Source of the DNA: JBBDIX01 sp050486225
GTDB lineage: Bacteria; Actinomycetota; Nitriliruptoria; Nitriliruptorales; Nitriliruptoraceae
Assembly (NCBI GenBank): GCA_050486225.1
Contig: JBJHCV010000002.1
Span: 248,001-312,000 of the forward strand
DNA length: 64,000 bases
Reading direction: 5' to 3'
Shown here: positions 8,614 to 17,291 of the stretch, in pieces
Position numbering within the stretch: the first letter of the stretch is position 1
Layout of the letters: each line of letters opens with the position of its first letter
Position numbers and translations under genes: made by a program
Notes under the pieces: model-generated
Seen by the model: only the letters and a program-made list of their open reading frames with translations
Database searches by the model: none
Told to the model about the DNA's origin: nothing

Positions 8614-9384
8614 TCAGCCCGGCTCGTCGCTGGCATCGCCGAAGCGGCGGTCGCGGGCCTGGTAGAGCGCGACGCACCGTGCGAGTTCGCGGCGGTCGAA
8701 GTCCGGCCACAGCGTGTCGACGAAGACGAGTTCGGCGTAGGCGGCCTGCCACAGCAGGTAGTTGGACAGGCGCTGCTCCCCCGACGTGCGGATCATCAGG
8801 TCGACGGGCGGCATCTCCGGGTCGTACAGGCGCGCGGCGATCGCATCCTCGTCGACGTCCCCGAGCGCACCCGCACGTGCGTCGTCCACCAGTCGCCTGG
8901 CGGCATCGACCAGTTCGGCCTGTGACCCGTAGTTGAACGCGATGCGCAACGTCATCCGGTCGTGGCGTTCGGTCAGCCGTTCGGTGTCCTCGATGAGACG
9001 CACCAGGCGTCCGGGCACCCGACGGTCCCGCCGCCCGATGAACCGGACCCGCACCCGGCGTTCGTCGAGTTCTCCGGCTCGCCGCACGAGCAGCGACTCG
9101 TTGAAGCCCAGCAGGAACCGGACCTCCTCGGCGGGCCGGCGCCAGTTCTCCGTGGAGAACGCGTAGACGGTCAGGTGCCCCACCCCCAGTTCGAGGGCGC
9201 CCTCGACGGTGTCGAACAGGGCCTGCTCGCCGGCCTCGTGCCCGGCGTTGCGCTTCAGGCCGCGCTGGTTGGCCCACCGGCCGTTTCCGTCCATGATGAT
9301 CGCCACGTGGGCGGGGACGCGATCCGGGTCCACGGACGTCGGTTCCTCGTGTGGCACGGAGCCCTCCGGCGCGTCGTCGTTCAC
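8614..9384 (-). CDS. uppS: isoprenyl transferase / undecaprenyl diphosphate synthase
   Basis: Cis-prenyltransferase that condenses isopentenyl diphosphate units to make the polyprenyl carrier for cell-wall and glycan synthesis. Signature stretches are AIIMDGNGRWANQRG (catalytic Asp), YAFSTENWRRP, and the C-terminal LMIRTSGEQRLSNYLLWQ. With the GTG at 9384, which overlaps the recO stop (GTGA), the protein has 256 residues, a normal size. GTGs at 9357 and 9333 are alternatives. It follows recO as in most actinobacteria. Confidence 0.93.
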   Translation of the reverse strand: MNDDAPEGSVPHEEPTSVDPDRVPAHVAIIMDGNGRWANQRGLKRNAGHEAGEQALFDTVEGALELGVGHLTVYAFSTENWRRPAEEVRFLLGFNESLLVRRAGELDERRVRVRFIGRRDRRVPGRLVRLIEDTERLTERHDRMTLRIAFNYGSQAELVDAARRLVDDARAGALGDVDEDAIAARLYDPEMPPVDLMIRTSGEQRLSNYLLWQAAYAELVFVDTLWPDFDRRELARCVALYQARDRRFGDASDEPG

Positions 9385-10112
9385 GGTCGTGGCAGCGCAT
9401 CGTAGGAACGCAGCCGCCGATCGAGGTGGTGCTCGACGAACGCACGCACGTACGACGAGGCCACCTGCCGCGCGTCGTCCCCGGCGACGTCGGGCAGCGC
9501 CGTCCACTGCGACGGTGCCGCGAGCAGCGCCACCAGTTCGACGACGCGACGTTCGACCGCACGCGTGCCGGGCGGGGAACAGTCCGTGCACAGCACCCCG
9601 CCGCCCCGCACCGACAGGTAGACGTGCTCGCCGGCTCGGCGGCAGCTCGCGCACGCATCGGTGAACGTCGCGAACCCGATGGCGGCCGCGGCCCGCAGCA
9701 GGAACGCGTCGACGAAGATCGACGGGTCGTCGGGTCCGGCCTCGAGCGCCTGCAGCCCGGCACGCAGGAGCAGGAACAGCCGGTTGTCCCGCACGCCCTC
9801 CTGGGCGACCTGGTCGACGAGCTCGACCATGACCGAGGCCGCCGCGGACCGGACCCAGTCCTCCCGAACGGCGGTGTGGGACTCGATGAGTTCCGCCTGG
9901 TTGACGACGTCGAGGTTGCGGCCCTCGTACAGCTGCAGGTCGACGTGGCTGAACGGCTCGAGCCGTGCACCGAACCGGCTGCCGGGACGCCGCACCCCCT
10001 TGGCGACGGCGCGCACCTTCCCACGCCCCTGGGTGAGCAGGTTCACGATGCGGTCCGTCTCCCCCAGACGATGGGTCCGCAGGACGATGCCCTGGTCGCG
10101 GTAGGTGCCCAC
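9381..10112 (-). CDS. recO: DNA repair protein RecO
   Basis: A 243-residue RecO with an N-terminal OB fold (YRDQGIVLRTHRLGETDRIVNLLT), GVRRPGSRFGARLEPF, and a C-terminal zinc-binding four-cysteine region (CASCRR and CTDC). It loads RecA onto SSB-coated single-stranded DNA with RecR in recombinational repair. The gene begins 3 bp after the upstream membrane-protein stop and overlaps uppS at its end, so it is part of the same transcript. Confidence 0.92.
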   Translation of the reverse strand: MGTYRDQGIVLRTHRLGETDRIVNLLTQGRGKVRAVAKGVRRPGSRFGARLEPFSHVDLQLYEGRNLDVVNQAELIESHTAVREDWVRSAAASVMVELVDQVAQEGVRDNRLFLLLRAGLQALEAGPDDPSIFVDAFLLRAAAAIGFATFTDACASCRRAGEHVYLSVRGGGVLCTDCSPPGTRAVERRVVELVALLAAPSQWTALPDVAGDDARQVASSYVRAFVEHHLDRRLRSYDALPRP

Positions 10113-10115
10113 GGA

Positions 10116-11090
10116 TCACCCTGCCTCGGTGAGGGTCGACCGCATCCAGTCGAGCACCACGTCACGTTCCCCGAGCAGGCTCACGGCGACGAACGCCGTC
10201 ACGTACACGATCGCGCGGACCCGAGGGCGCAGCTCGCTCTGCATGGCGGACATGACCAGCAGCAGCCGGCCGAACCCGACCACCGGCGCCAGGGGGTAGG
10301 TCGCCAGCACGAACAGGAGCATCGCCGCGTCGCGCAGCCACCGCAGGCGCGCCTGCAGCGGCGCGAGGAACGCGACCGCGACGGTGGCCTCCACGACGAT
10401 GGTCATCCAGGCGAGCCACGGGGTCAGCCGCTCGATCAGCGTGTGCAGTTCGACCACACCCGGTTCCGGTGAGGCACCCGGGACACGCCAGGACCTCAGG
10501 ATGCGGCCGTGCTCGGTGGCTGCGTTCGGCTCCTGGACGCCGAACGCGGAGGCGACGTCCCCCAGACGGCTGTCCGCGGCGAAGGTCGTGTCGAAGAACG
10601 CGCCACTTCGGAACTCGGGCAGCAGCAGCTTCCAGCCCACCGCGAACGTGAACGCGAACCCGATCATGAACCGCGCGCTGACCCGGAGTGCCGCGTCGGG
10701 TCGCGTCGCGAAGCGTGTCAGCAGGATCGCGACGAACCAGTACAGCTGCAGCCAGTGGTGGTTGTCGAGCGCCAGCCAGGGCCTCATCAGCGGGCTGTGG
10801 GCGAACAGGCCGGTGAGCAGCAGCCAGTACCAGCGACTGCGGGCAAGACCCGGAACCGCGAGACCGACGACGGCCACGAGCGGCGTGAGCACGTGGGTCT
10901 CGGGCGGGCGCCCGATCAGCAGCATCACGAGCGTGAGCGTCAGGGCGAGGAACGACGCACTGCGCAGGTCGACGTCATCGGCGTGCATCGGGTCGTCGTA
11001 GGGGCCCCGCGGCGCACCCTCGAGGAACTCGCGCACCTGCGCGCGCACCCCGCCGCTGCCTCTCGGCTCGGCGCCGGACTCGGCCGTCAC
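10116..11090 (-). CDS. multi-pass membrane protein (HTTM-like), unknown role
   Basis: A 324-residue protein with at least seven hydrophobic segments, including a WYWLLLTGLFAHSPLMRPW stretch and a His-rich ALDNHHWLQLYWF region typical of HTTM/vitamin-K-carboxylase-like membrane proteins. I cannot confirm that family by eye. The GTG at 11090 overlaps the preceding gene's stop (GTGA). It is co-transcribed with a single-helix partner upstream and recO-uppS downstream. Confidence 0.75.
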   Translation of the reverse strand: MTAESGAEPRGSGGVRAQVREFLEGAPRGPYDDPMHADDVDLRSASFLALTLTLVMLLIGRPPETHVLTPLVAVVGLAVPGLARSRWYWLLLTGLFAHSPLMRPWLALDNHHWLQLYWFVAILLTRFATRPDAALRVSARFMIGFAFTFAVGWKLLLPEFRSGAFFDTTFAADSRLGDVASAFGVQEPNAATEHGRILRSWRVPGASPEPGVVELHTLIERLTPWLAWMTIVVEATVAVAFLAPLQARLRWLRDAAMLLFVLATYPLAPVVGFGRLLLVMSAMQSELRPRVRAIVYVTAFVAVSLLGERDVVLDWMRSTLTEAG

Positions 11091-11656
11091 GGCGACGGCC
11101 CCAGTTCGCGCTCGACGCGGCCCGCCGACACGGGCACGAACGATCGCGTGCCTCGGTCGTAGGTCGCCCGCCACACCTCCAGGTGGATGGCCGTGACCGT
11201 CACGTGCTCGCTCGGCTCCCCCGCCTCGTTCGGGTCCCCGGAGACCTCCGCGGCGCCCCGGCGCACCACAGGTCCGGGAGTCTCGCCGGCCGCCCGCCCC
11301 TCGTACTCGGCGATGCCCCCGGCGATCACCCACTCGGACGACTCGACGACGTCGAACAGGGCCGCGGCGCGCCGCTCGTCGAGCAGCGCCCGCGCGTTCA
11401 CGAAGGCACGGTTCTCACGGGGCGAGCCGGTGGACAGGTCGTGGACGGCGAACGGGATCCGGTCACCCGTGTCCGTGACGAACACCCCCTGCATCGGCCG
11501 CCACGTGGACCGATCGACGCTGGCGAACATGCCGAAGCCGCCACCCTTCCACGGGGTCAGGTCCCGGGTCACCGCCAGGTGCACCTGGTGCAGGGCGACC
11601 GCGACGAGCACGACCGGCATCGCCCACGCCAGCACGCGGTCCCGACGACTCAGCAC
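11087..11656 (-). CDS. membrane-anchored protein, partner of the HTTM-like gene
   Basis: A 189-residue protein with one N-terminal membrane segment (VLAWAMPVVLVAVALHQV), then an extracytoplasmic or soluble domain containing LTPWKGGGFGMFASVD and later a four-strand-like VTVTAIHLEVWRA stretch. The GTG at 11656 has GAGGCGAGGA upstream. An in-frame GTG at 11692 would add 12 residues. Coupled tightly to the following membrane protein (GTGA), it probably forms a complex with it. No known function recognised. Confidence 0.65.
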   Translation of the reverse strand: MLSRRDRVLAWAMPVVLVAVALHQVHLAVTRDLTPWKGGGFGMFASVDRSTWRPMQGVFVTDTGDRIPFAVHDLSTGSPRENRAFVNARALLDERRAAALFDVVESSEWVIAGGIAEYEGRAAGETPGPVVRRGAAEVSGDPNEAGEPSEHVTVTAIHLEVWRATYDRGTRSFVPVSAGRVERELGPSP

Positions 11657-11756
11657 TGCGCACGTCCTCGCCTCGACTGACTGCCCGGCCACACTACCGA
11701 CGGTCCCCGGCGCGCCGGTCGCGCGCCCCCGTCCACTGGCCGACGCCCGACCGGGG

Positions 11757-12557
11757 TCAGATCAGGGGCCACGGAAAGGGTCGGGGGCCGGTGGGTTCGG
11801 GGAGACGGTCGAGGTCGGCGACCGCTCGGGCCCGGTCCCGCAGCACGTCGATCTCCTCGGCCGACAGCAGCGCCGCGAACTGCTCGGCCAGGTCGCCCGA
11901 CAGGGCCTCGACGAACGTCGCGACGTCGTGGCGCAGCGACTCGGCGACCGGCTCGCCCGCGAACTCCCACGCCACGGTCCGCAGCTTGCGTTCCACGTGC
12001 AGGCTCACCCCGTGGTCGACCAGCCGCACCCGCCCCTCCGCCGGTTCACCGACGCGCTCGAGCAGGACGTGGCCGGCCTTGCGGTCGGCGTTGTCGATGA
12101 CCAGGTCGAACACGACGACGCGGCGGAGCTGGTCGAGCAGGGCCGGGTCGTCGGCCGCGACGAGGGTGAACCAGTGCTCGTCGGGGTCGTGCGGGACGAA
12201 CCGTTGCAGGCTTCCGGGCCCGTAGGGGCCGTTGCGCAGCACCGTCGTCGGCACCAGGTCCCACCCGAGCGCCCGGGAGACCAGGTGTGCGGCGACCTCA
12301 CGACGGTGCAGGGTCCCGTGGGGGAAGTCCGTCAGCGGACGTTCGCCGCGTGCGGGCTTGTGCACGGCGAGGTCGGCCGGATCGAGGTCCTCCACGGTCA
12401 CCGCACGACCCAGGGACTCGGAGACCTCGTCGAGCGTGCGGGTGTCACGGTCCGTCAGGCGGACGAGCAGCGTCGCGTTGGACGCGTCGGTGAACTGGCC
12501 GACGATCTCGATCGGGGCGGTGGCCAGACGTCGTTCGACCGCATCGTGCGTGGTCAC
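11757..12557 (-). CDS. SCO1664-family protein (PI3/4-kinase-like fold)
   Basis: A 266-residue member of an actinobacterial family with a phosphatidylinositol-kinase-like fold: VHKPARGERPLTDFPHGTL, REVAAHLVSRALGW, then a catalytic-like FDLVIDNADRKAGHVL and LVDHGVSLH segments. The D/N pattern resembles the catalytic loop and metal-binding loop of HipA/PI3K-like kinases. The biological substrate is unknown. It starts 1 bp after the DUF3090 stop, and together with DUF3090 and the histidine phosphatase upstream it forms a trio conserved in actinobacteria. Confidence 0.85.
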   Translation of the reverse strand: MTTHDAVERRLATAPIEIVGQFTDASNATLLVRLTDRDTRTLDEVSESLGRAVTVEDLDPADLAVHKPARGERPLTDFPHGTLHRREVAAHLVSRALGWDLVPTTVLRNGPYGPGSLQRFVPHDPDEHWFTLVAADDPALLDQLRRVVVFDLVIDNADRKAGHVLLERVGEPAEGRVRLVDHGVSLHVERKLRTVAWEFAGEPVAESLRHDVATFVEALSGDLAEQFAALLSAEEIDVLRDRARAVADLDRLPEPTGPRPFPWPLI

Positions 12558-12558
12558 G

Positions 12559-13059
12559 TCATCGGGTCAGACGTCCGTGCCCGTTCGTGGACGGACAGAC
12601 GTGCGTCCCGTCCGCCTCCATCGGTCGCGAGCAGAGCGGGCACTGGGGACGCCCCTGTTCCACCTGTTCGGCGGCGTGGGCGGCGAGTCTCCGGGCCTGG
12701 TCGCGATCGAAGAACACGCGCACCTCCTCCCGCGGCTCCTCCGGGTCGCCCACCTCGACCAGCTCGAGCATGAAGCGCCGCCCGTCGGCGTCCAGCCCCG
12801 CGGAGATCTCCCCCACACGCCACGCGGGCTCCAGGGGCTCCCGAAGGGCCATCGCGGCCCGGTCCCAGTCGGTGGCCGGCTCGTCGTCGACCCGCGCCAG
12901 CAGCTGCGAGAGCAGTTCGGCGATCCCGGCGACCTGGCCCTTCTCCAGCACCAGCGTCACCCGGACGTGCTCGTCCTCGACCTGCACGTGGAACGTGCGT
13001 TCACCGGGACGACCGGTCCAGCCGACGGTGACGTGATGGGCAGCGGGCAGTTCGATCAC
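12559..13059 (-). CDS. DUF3090 family protein
   Basis: A 166-residue soluble protein with GRPGERTFHVQVED near the start, a central acidic region and a C-terminal Cys/His zinc-ribbon-like end (CPLCSRPMEADGTHVCP). This matches DUF3090, found almost only in actinobacteria beside the SCO1664-type and MSMEG_4193-type genes. The biochemical role is unknown. The C-terminal cysteines suggest metal binding. Confidence 0.88.
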   Translation of the reverse strand: MIELPAAHHVTVGWTGRPGERTFHVQVEDEHVRVTLVLEKGQVAGIAELLSQLLARVDDEPATDWDRAAMALREPLEPAWRVGEISAGLDADGRRFMLELVEVGDPEEPREEVRVFFDRDQARRLAAHAAEQVEQGRPQCPLCSRPMEADGTHVCPSTNGHGRLTR

Positions 13060-13077
13060 GAGCAGGCTCCGAGGTGG

Positions 13078-13692
13078 TCAGGATGCGGGCGTGGTGATCG
13101 ACCCCGTGTCGTTGAGGTGCAGCAGGTGGGCGGGCCCCTGCCCGGTGAACGCGAGCATCGTCACCGAGGCAGGCGCGATCACCAACCTCTGGAAGGTGTC
13201 GAGCGGCATGCCGAGGTGGTACGCCACGACCGCCTTCACGACGTCCGCGTGGCTGACGACCACGATGGTCTCGTCCGGGTGCTCGGCCACGAGCTCCTCG
13301 ATCGCGTCGACGGCGCGCGCCTGGGCAGCACGCAACGACTCGCCGGACGGGAACGTGAACCGCGACGGGGTCTGCTGCACGTGCACCCAGTCGTTGCGTC
13401 GACGCAGGTGCCCCAGTGGACGGTCGGTCCACTCCCCGAAGTCGACCTCGAGGATGCCGGGCCGTTGGCGCACGCGACGCCGGTGCGGACGCGCGATGAT
13501 CGTCGCCGTCTCCACCGTGCGTTCCAGCGGCGACGCGTACACGGCGGCGACGGGCAGGCCCGCCAACCGACGCGCGGTCGCCTCGGCCTGTCGGCGGCCG
13601 GCGTCGTCCAGGTGGATGCCCGGCGTGCGGCCGCCGAGCCTCCGGCCGGTCGCCGGGGTCGTCGCATGCCGCACCAGCACGACCGTCGTCAC
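13078..13692 (-). CDS. histidine phosphatase family protein (MSMEG_4193 type)
   Basis: A 204-residue phosphoglycerate-mutase-like phosphatase with the RHG-type motif LVRHATTPATGRRLGG, an ASPLERTVETA segment and the second catalytic histidine in VVVSHADVVKAVV. The GTG at 13692 has GAGGGG seven bases upstream. A second GTG at 13722 would add a basic leader. It begins 45 bp after the MttB stop on the same strand, which places the conserved trio downstream of the corrinoid operon. Confidence 0.85.
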   Translation of the reverse strand: MTTVVLVRHATTPATGRRLGGRTPGIHLDDAGRRQAEATARRLAGLPVAAVYASPLERTVETATIIARPHRRRVRQRPGILEVDFGEWTDRPLGHLRRRNDWVHVQQTPSRFTFPSGESLRAAQARAVDAIEELVAEHPDETIVVVSHADVVKAVVAYHLGMPLDTFQRLVIAPASVTMLAFTGQGPAHLLHLNDTGSITTPAS

Positions 13693-13737
13693 GTGGGCCC
13701 CTCGCCGTCGTCGGCGTCTCACGGTACCCGCGGTGCG

Positions 13738-15279
13738 TCAGCCGATCTCGTCGGGCATCTCGGCCCTGCGCCGCGCGACGTACTCGCGCAGCTCCTCGTC
13801 GATCGCGTCGTCGATCGGCGGGGCCTCGTGTTCCGCGAGCAGCTGCTTCCATCGCGCGTTGGCACGCGCGGCGGCGTCGAGACTCCCCTCCTCCACCCAC
13901 TGCTCGTGACTCGAGTTGTCCGCGATCGCCGACCGGTGGAACGCCGTCTCGAAGTTGGCGAGGGTGTGCGCGCTGCCCAGGTGGTGCGCACCCGGGCCGA
14001 CCTCGCGGATCGCGTCGACCGCCTGACCGTTCTCCGACAGGTCGAGGCCACGCGCGAGCACCTCCATCATCCCCAGCTGGTCGGCGTCGAGCACGAACTT
14101 CTCGTAGCCGATGGCCAGCCCGCCCTCGAGCCATCCGGCGGCGTGGAGCACGAAGTTGACCCCGGCCAGCAGCGTGGGCACGAGTGTCTGCGCGCTCTCC
14201 GAGGCCGCCTGCGCGTCGGGCACCTTCGAGGCCGTGAGCGAACCGCCGGAGCGGAACGGCACACCGAGCCGACGAGCGAGTGCCGCCATCGTGTACAGGA
14301 CGATCGCCGGTTCGGGGGTGCCGAAGGTCGGCGCACCGGTCTGCATGGACATCGACGACGCGAACGACCCGAGGACCACCGGCGCACCGGGGCGCACCAG
14401 CTGCACGAACGTCATGCCGGCGAGCGCCTCGGCCAACGTCTGGGCCACCACCCCGGCGGCGGTCACCGGCGCCATCGCGCCGGCCAGGATGAACGGGGTG
14501 ATGATGCACGCCTGGTTGTGGGTCGCGTACGCCTCGGCGGCGTCCAGCATCGTCTGGTCCCACACGAGCGGCGACGCCGCGTTGATCAGGCTCGTGACGA
14601 CCGTGCGGTCGTCGAGGTCGCCGCCGAACGCGATGCGGGCCATCTCGACCGTGTCGAGCGCCCGCTGCCCGGCGGTGACCGATCCCATGAACGGCTTGTC
14701 CGACCAGCGCAGGTGGGCGTACACCATGTCGAGGTGGCGCTTGTTGACCGGCACGTCGACCGGTTCGCACACCGTGCCTCCCGAGTGGTGCAGGGAAGGC
14801 AGCGCGTGGGTGAGGCGGACGAAGTTCTCGAAGTCGGCGAGCGTCGCGTACCGACGACCCCGGTCGAGGTCGGTGACGAACGGAGACCCGTAGTTGGGGG
14901 CGAACACGGTCGCGTCGCCCCCGATGGTGACGCTGCGTGCGGGGTTGCGCGCATGCTGCGTGTAGGTCGTGGGGGCGTGCTCCTGCACGATCTCCCGGCA
15001 CATCCCGCGCGGGAAACGCACCCGCTCCCCGTCGACGTCGGCACCCGCGTCGGCGAGCAGTCGGAGCGCCCGCGGGTGGCCGCGGAACTCGACGCCGACC
15101 TGCTCGAGGATCACCTCGGCGTTGTCCTCGAGCAGTGCCAGTCCCTCCTCGGAGACCAACTCGTACGGGGGGATCCGGCGGGTCAGGAACGGTGGCGCGT
15201 CGACCGCCGCCGCGGCACGCGCCGCGCGACGTCCCTCACGTCCACCGCTGCGACGTCCCTGTGGTCGATCCTCGCTCAT
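13738..15279 (-). CDS. MttB-family (trimethylamine methyltransferase-like) corrinoid methyltransferase, non-pyrrolysine type
   Basis: A 513-residue MttB superfamily protein transferring a methyl group from a quaternary or tertiary amine to a corrinoid protein. The frame has no internal amber codon, so it is the non-pyrrolysine branch that includes glycine-betaine (MtgB), proline-betaine and carnitine methyltransferases. Recognisable are SGGTVCEPVDVPVNKRH, ILAGAMAPVTAAGVVAQ, the TIM-barrel end YEKFVLDADQLGMME and GPGAHHLGSAHTLANFETA. It overlaps the RACo-like gene (ATGA) and shares an operon with the corrinoid protein and the pterin methyltransferase. Substrate is inferred, with glycine betaine or a related methylamine favoured by the BCCT transporter nearby. 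Confidence 0.9.
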   Translation of the reverse strand: MSEDRPQGRRSGGREGRRAARAAAAVDAPPFLTRRIPPYELVSEEGLALLEDNAEVILEQVGVEFRGHPRALRLLADAGADVDGERVRFPRGMCREIVQEHAPTTYTQHARNPARSVTIGGDATVFAPNYGSPFVTDLDRGRRYATLADFENFVRLTHALPSLHHSGGTVCEPVDVPVNKRHLDMVYAHLRWSDKPFMGSVTAGQRALDTVEMARIAFGGDLDDRTVVTSLINAASPLVWDQTMLDAAEAYATHNQACIITPFILAGAMAPVTAAGVVAQTLAEALAGMTFVQLVRPGAPVVLGSFASSMSMQTGAPTFGTPEPAIVLYTMAALARRLGVPFRSGGSLTASKVPDAQAASESAQTLVPTLLAGVNFVLHAAGWLEGGLAIGYEKFVLDADQLGMMEVLARGLDLSENGQAVDAIREVGPGAHHLGSAHTLANFETAFHRSAIADNSSHEQWVEEGSLDAAARANARWKQLLAEHEAPPIDDAIDEELREYVARRRAEMPDEIG

Positions 15280-17288
15280 GATGCCTCCCTGGGTCGTCTG
15301 CGTCGGGGTCTGGTCGTCGTGGGGTCCGCGCCGGTCGGCAGCGTCACGACACGTGCCAGGTGGACGGTCGGCGCCGTTCGGTGTGGCAGGGCGAGCGCGT
15401 CGACGAACAGTTCCTGGAAGCGGGGTTCGAGCGCGGTCTCCACCTTCGTGACCCGGCGGGCCACCGCCTCCATCTCCTCACGCTGCGCACGTGACACCAG
15501 CGCGCGTACGGCGCCGGCCCCGGCGGCGTTGCCCACGGACCGCACCTGTTCGAGCGGGCAGTCGGGGATCAGCCCGAGCACCATCGCGTGTCGCGGGTCG
15601 ATGTGGGCCCCGAACGCCCCGGCGAGTCGGATCTCGTCGACCGTGTCGATGCCGGAACGTTCGAGCAGCAGGTCGATCCCGGCACGCAGCGCCGCCTTGG
15701 CGAGCTGCACGGCGCGGACGTCGGTCTGGGTGATCGACACGTGGTCGGTGAGGCGGTACCGGAAGGTGCGCCCGTCGGACTCGACCCGGCCGGTGCGACC
15801 GGCGAGCTCCCCCCGGATCACCCCGGCGGCGTCGATGATCCCGGCGAGGTACAGCTCGGCGACCAGCTCGATGATCCCCGACCCGCACACCCCGGTCACG
15901 CCCAGGTCGGCGGCGGCCGCGTCGAAGCCGGGCTCGTCGGACCACGGCTCGATCCCGATGACACGGAGGCGTGGTTCGAGGGTGTCGGGGTCGATGCGGA
16001 CCCGTTCGATCGCTCCGGCCGTGGCCCGCTGACCGCACGACAGCTGCGCACCCTCGAACGCCGGACCGGTCGGACTCGACGCCGCGTACAGACCGTCGCG
16101 GTTGCCGAGCACGATCTCCGCGTTGGTGCCCACGTCGACGAGCAGCTGGACGGCGTCGCCGCGGTGGGGTCCCTCCGACAGGATCGCCGCGACGGTGTCG
16201 GCCCCGACGTGCCCGGCGATGCACGGTCCGACGTACACCTGCGCGCCCGGGCACGTGACGCCGAGGTCGGTGGCGTCGACGACGACGGCGTCGCGGGTCG
16301 CGAGCGTGAACGGCGCCTGCCCGAGCGGCGACGGGTCGACGCCCAGCACCAGGTGGTGCATGATCGGGTTGCCGACGAGTGTGAGGTCGAGCACGCGCGA
16401 CCGGTCGACGTCGGCGTGCTCGGTCAGTTCGGTCACCAGCGTGTCGAGCTCGAACTGGACGGCGGCGGTGAGCGCGGTGGCCCCGCCGACGTTGAGCATC
16501 GCGTACGACACCCGGCTCATCAGGTCCTCGCCGTAGCGGATCTGCGGATTCATCCGTCCGGCGCTGGCCAGCACCTCGCCGGTCGACAGGTCGACCAGAT
16601 GTCCGGCGATGGTCGTCGAGCCGACGTCGACCGCGATCCCGACGATCCGGTCGACGAATCCGGGCCAGACCTCCACCAGGCGACCGTCTCGCACCGCGAC
16701 GGTCACCGCTCCCTCACCGTCGTCGAGCGCACCGTGCAGCGCGGGCAGCACGTGCAGGGTCGGTTGCGCGTCGTGCACGTCCCACTCTCGGGCGAGCGCG
16801 TCGCGGACCCGGTCCGTGACGCTCCGGCCCTGCGCACCGTCGGGTTCGGGGGCCACCTCGACGTGGTGCAGCCGGATGATCGGGTCGACGACCAGCCCGT
16901 CGAGCGCGACCCCCTTGCGCACGACCTGCCGGTGGATCTGGCTCGCCGCAGGCACGTCCACGACGACGTCACCGAGCACCAGCGCGGCACATCCGAGGCG
17001 GTGTCCGGGTTCGAGCGGCCGACGTCCCCGGTAGTCGGTCTCGGTGGACGCCGGCGGTGTCACGCTCCCGTCGTCGACCTCGATGCCCCACTTGGCGTGG
17101 ACCCCGGTCGACACGACCACCTGGCAGCGTCCGCAGATGCCCCGGCCCCCGCACACCGAGTCGAGGTCGACGCCGAGATTCCGGGCGGCGTCCAGCACGC
17201 TGGTGCCGTCGGTGACCGACCCGTGGCGTCCCGACGGGGTGAACACGATGCGGTGCCCGTGGTCGTCGCGGAGCGCGGGGGCGTCCAC
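15276..17288 (-). CDS. corrinoid-protein reductive activator (RACo-like, 2Fe-2S plus ASKHA ATPase)
   Basis: A 670-residue protein. The N-terminal plant-type ferredoxin domain has cysteines at about 46, 52, 55 (SVCGGRGICGRC) and 100. A linker follows, then an ASKHA/DUF4445 ATPase domain with AVDVGSTTIAGHLVDL, LLVDVGTNAEIVLGN and LAGAFGAHIDP. Family members re-reduce cob(II)alamin to cob(I)alamin with ATP, rescuing corrinoid methyltransferases after accidental oxidation. The GTG start lies 3 bp after the pterin methyltransferase stop. The C-terminus is rich in arginine. Its presence strongly supports an active corrinoid methyl-transfer system. Confidence 0.92.
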   Translation of the reverse strand: MDAPALRDDHGHRIVFTPSGRHGSVTDGTSVLDAARNLGVDLDSVCGGRGICGRCQVVVSTGVHAKWGIEVDDGSVTPPASTETDYRGRRPLEPGHRLGCAALVLGDVVVDVPAASQIHRQVVRKGVALDGLVVDPIIRLHHVEVAPEPDGAQGRSVTDRVRDALAREWDVHDAQPTLHVLPALHGALDDGEGAVTVAVRDGRLVEVWPGFVDRIVGIAVDVGSTTIAGHLVDLSTGEVLASAGRMNPQIRYGEDLMSRVSYAMLNVGGATALTAAVQFELDTLVTELTEHADVDRSRVLDLTLVGNPIMHHLVLGVDPSPLGQAPFTLATRDAVVVDATDLGVTCPGAQVYVGPCIAGHVGADTVAAILSEGPHRGDAVQLLVDVGTNAEIVLGNRDGLYAASSPTGPAFEGAQLSCGQRATAGAIERVRIDPDTLEPRLRVIGIEPWSDEPGFDAAAADLGVTGVCGSGIIELVAELYLAGIIDAAGVIRGELAGRTGRVESDGRTFRYRLTDHVSITQTDVRAVQLAKAALRAGIDLLLERSGIDTVDEIRLAGAFGAHIDPRHAMVLGLIPDCPLEQVRSVGNAAGAGAVRALVSRAQREEMEAVARRVTKVETALEPRFQELFVDALALPHRTAPTVHLARVVTLPTGADPTTTRPRRRRPREAS

Positions 17289-17291
17289 GGC

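Noticed and set aside
13738..15279. Possible pyrrolysine (amber) codon in the MttB homologue
   Set aside because: The 513-residue frame is open without an internal TAG and reaches full length, so no Pyl readthrough is needed.
12232..16032. A 1266-codon open frame on the plus strand
   Set aside because: It is antisense to the SCO1664/DUF3090/phosphatase/MttB/RACo genes, which have clear family motifs. The frame is the usual mirror of GC-rich coding DNA and its translation is Arg/Gly/His-rich without motifs.
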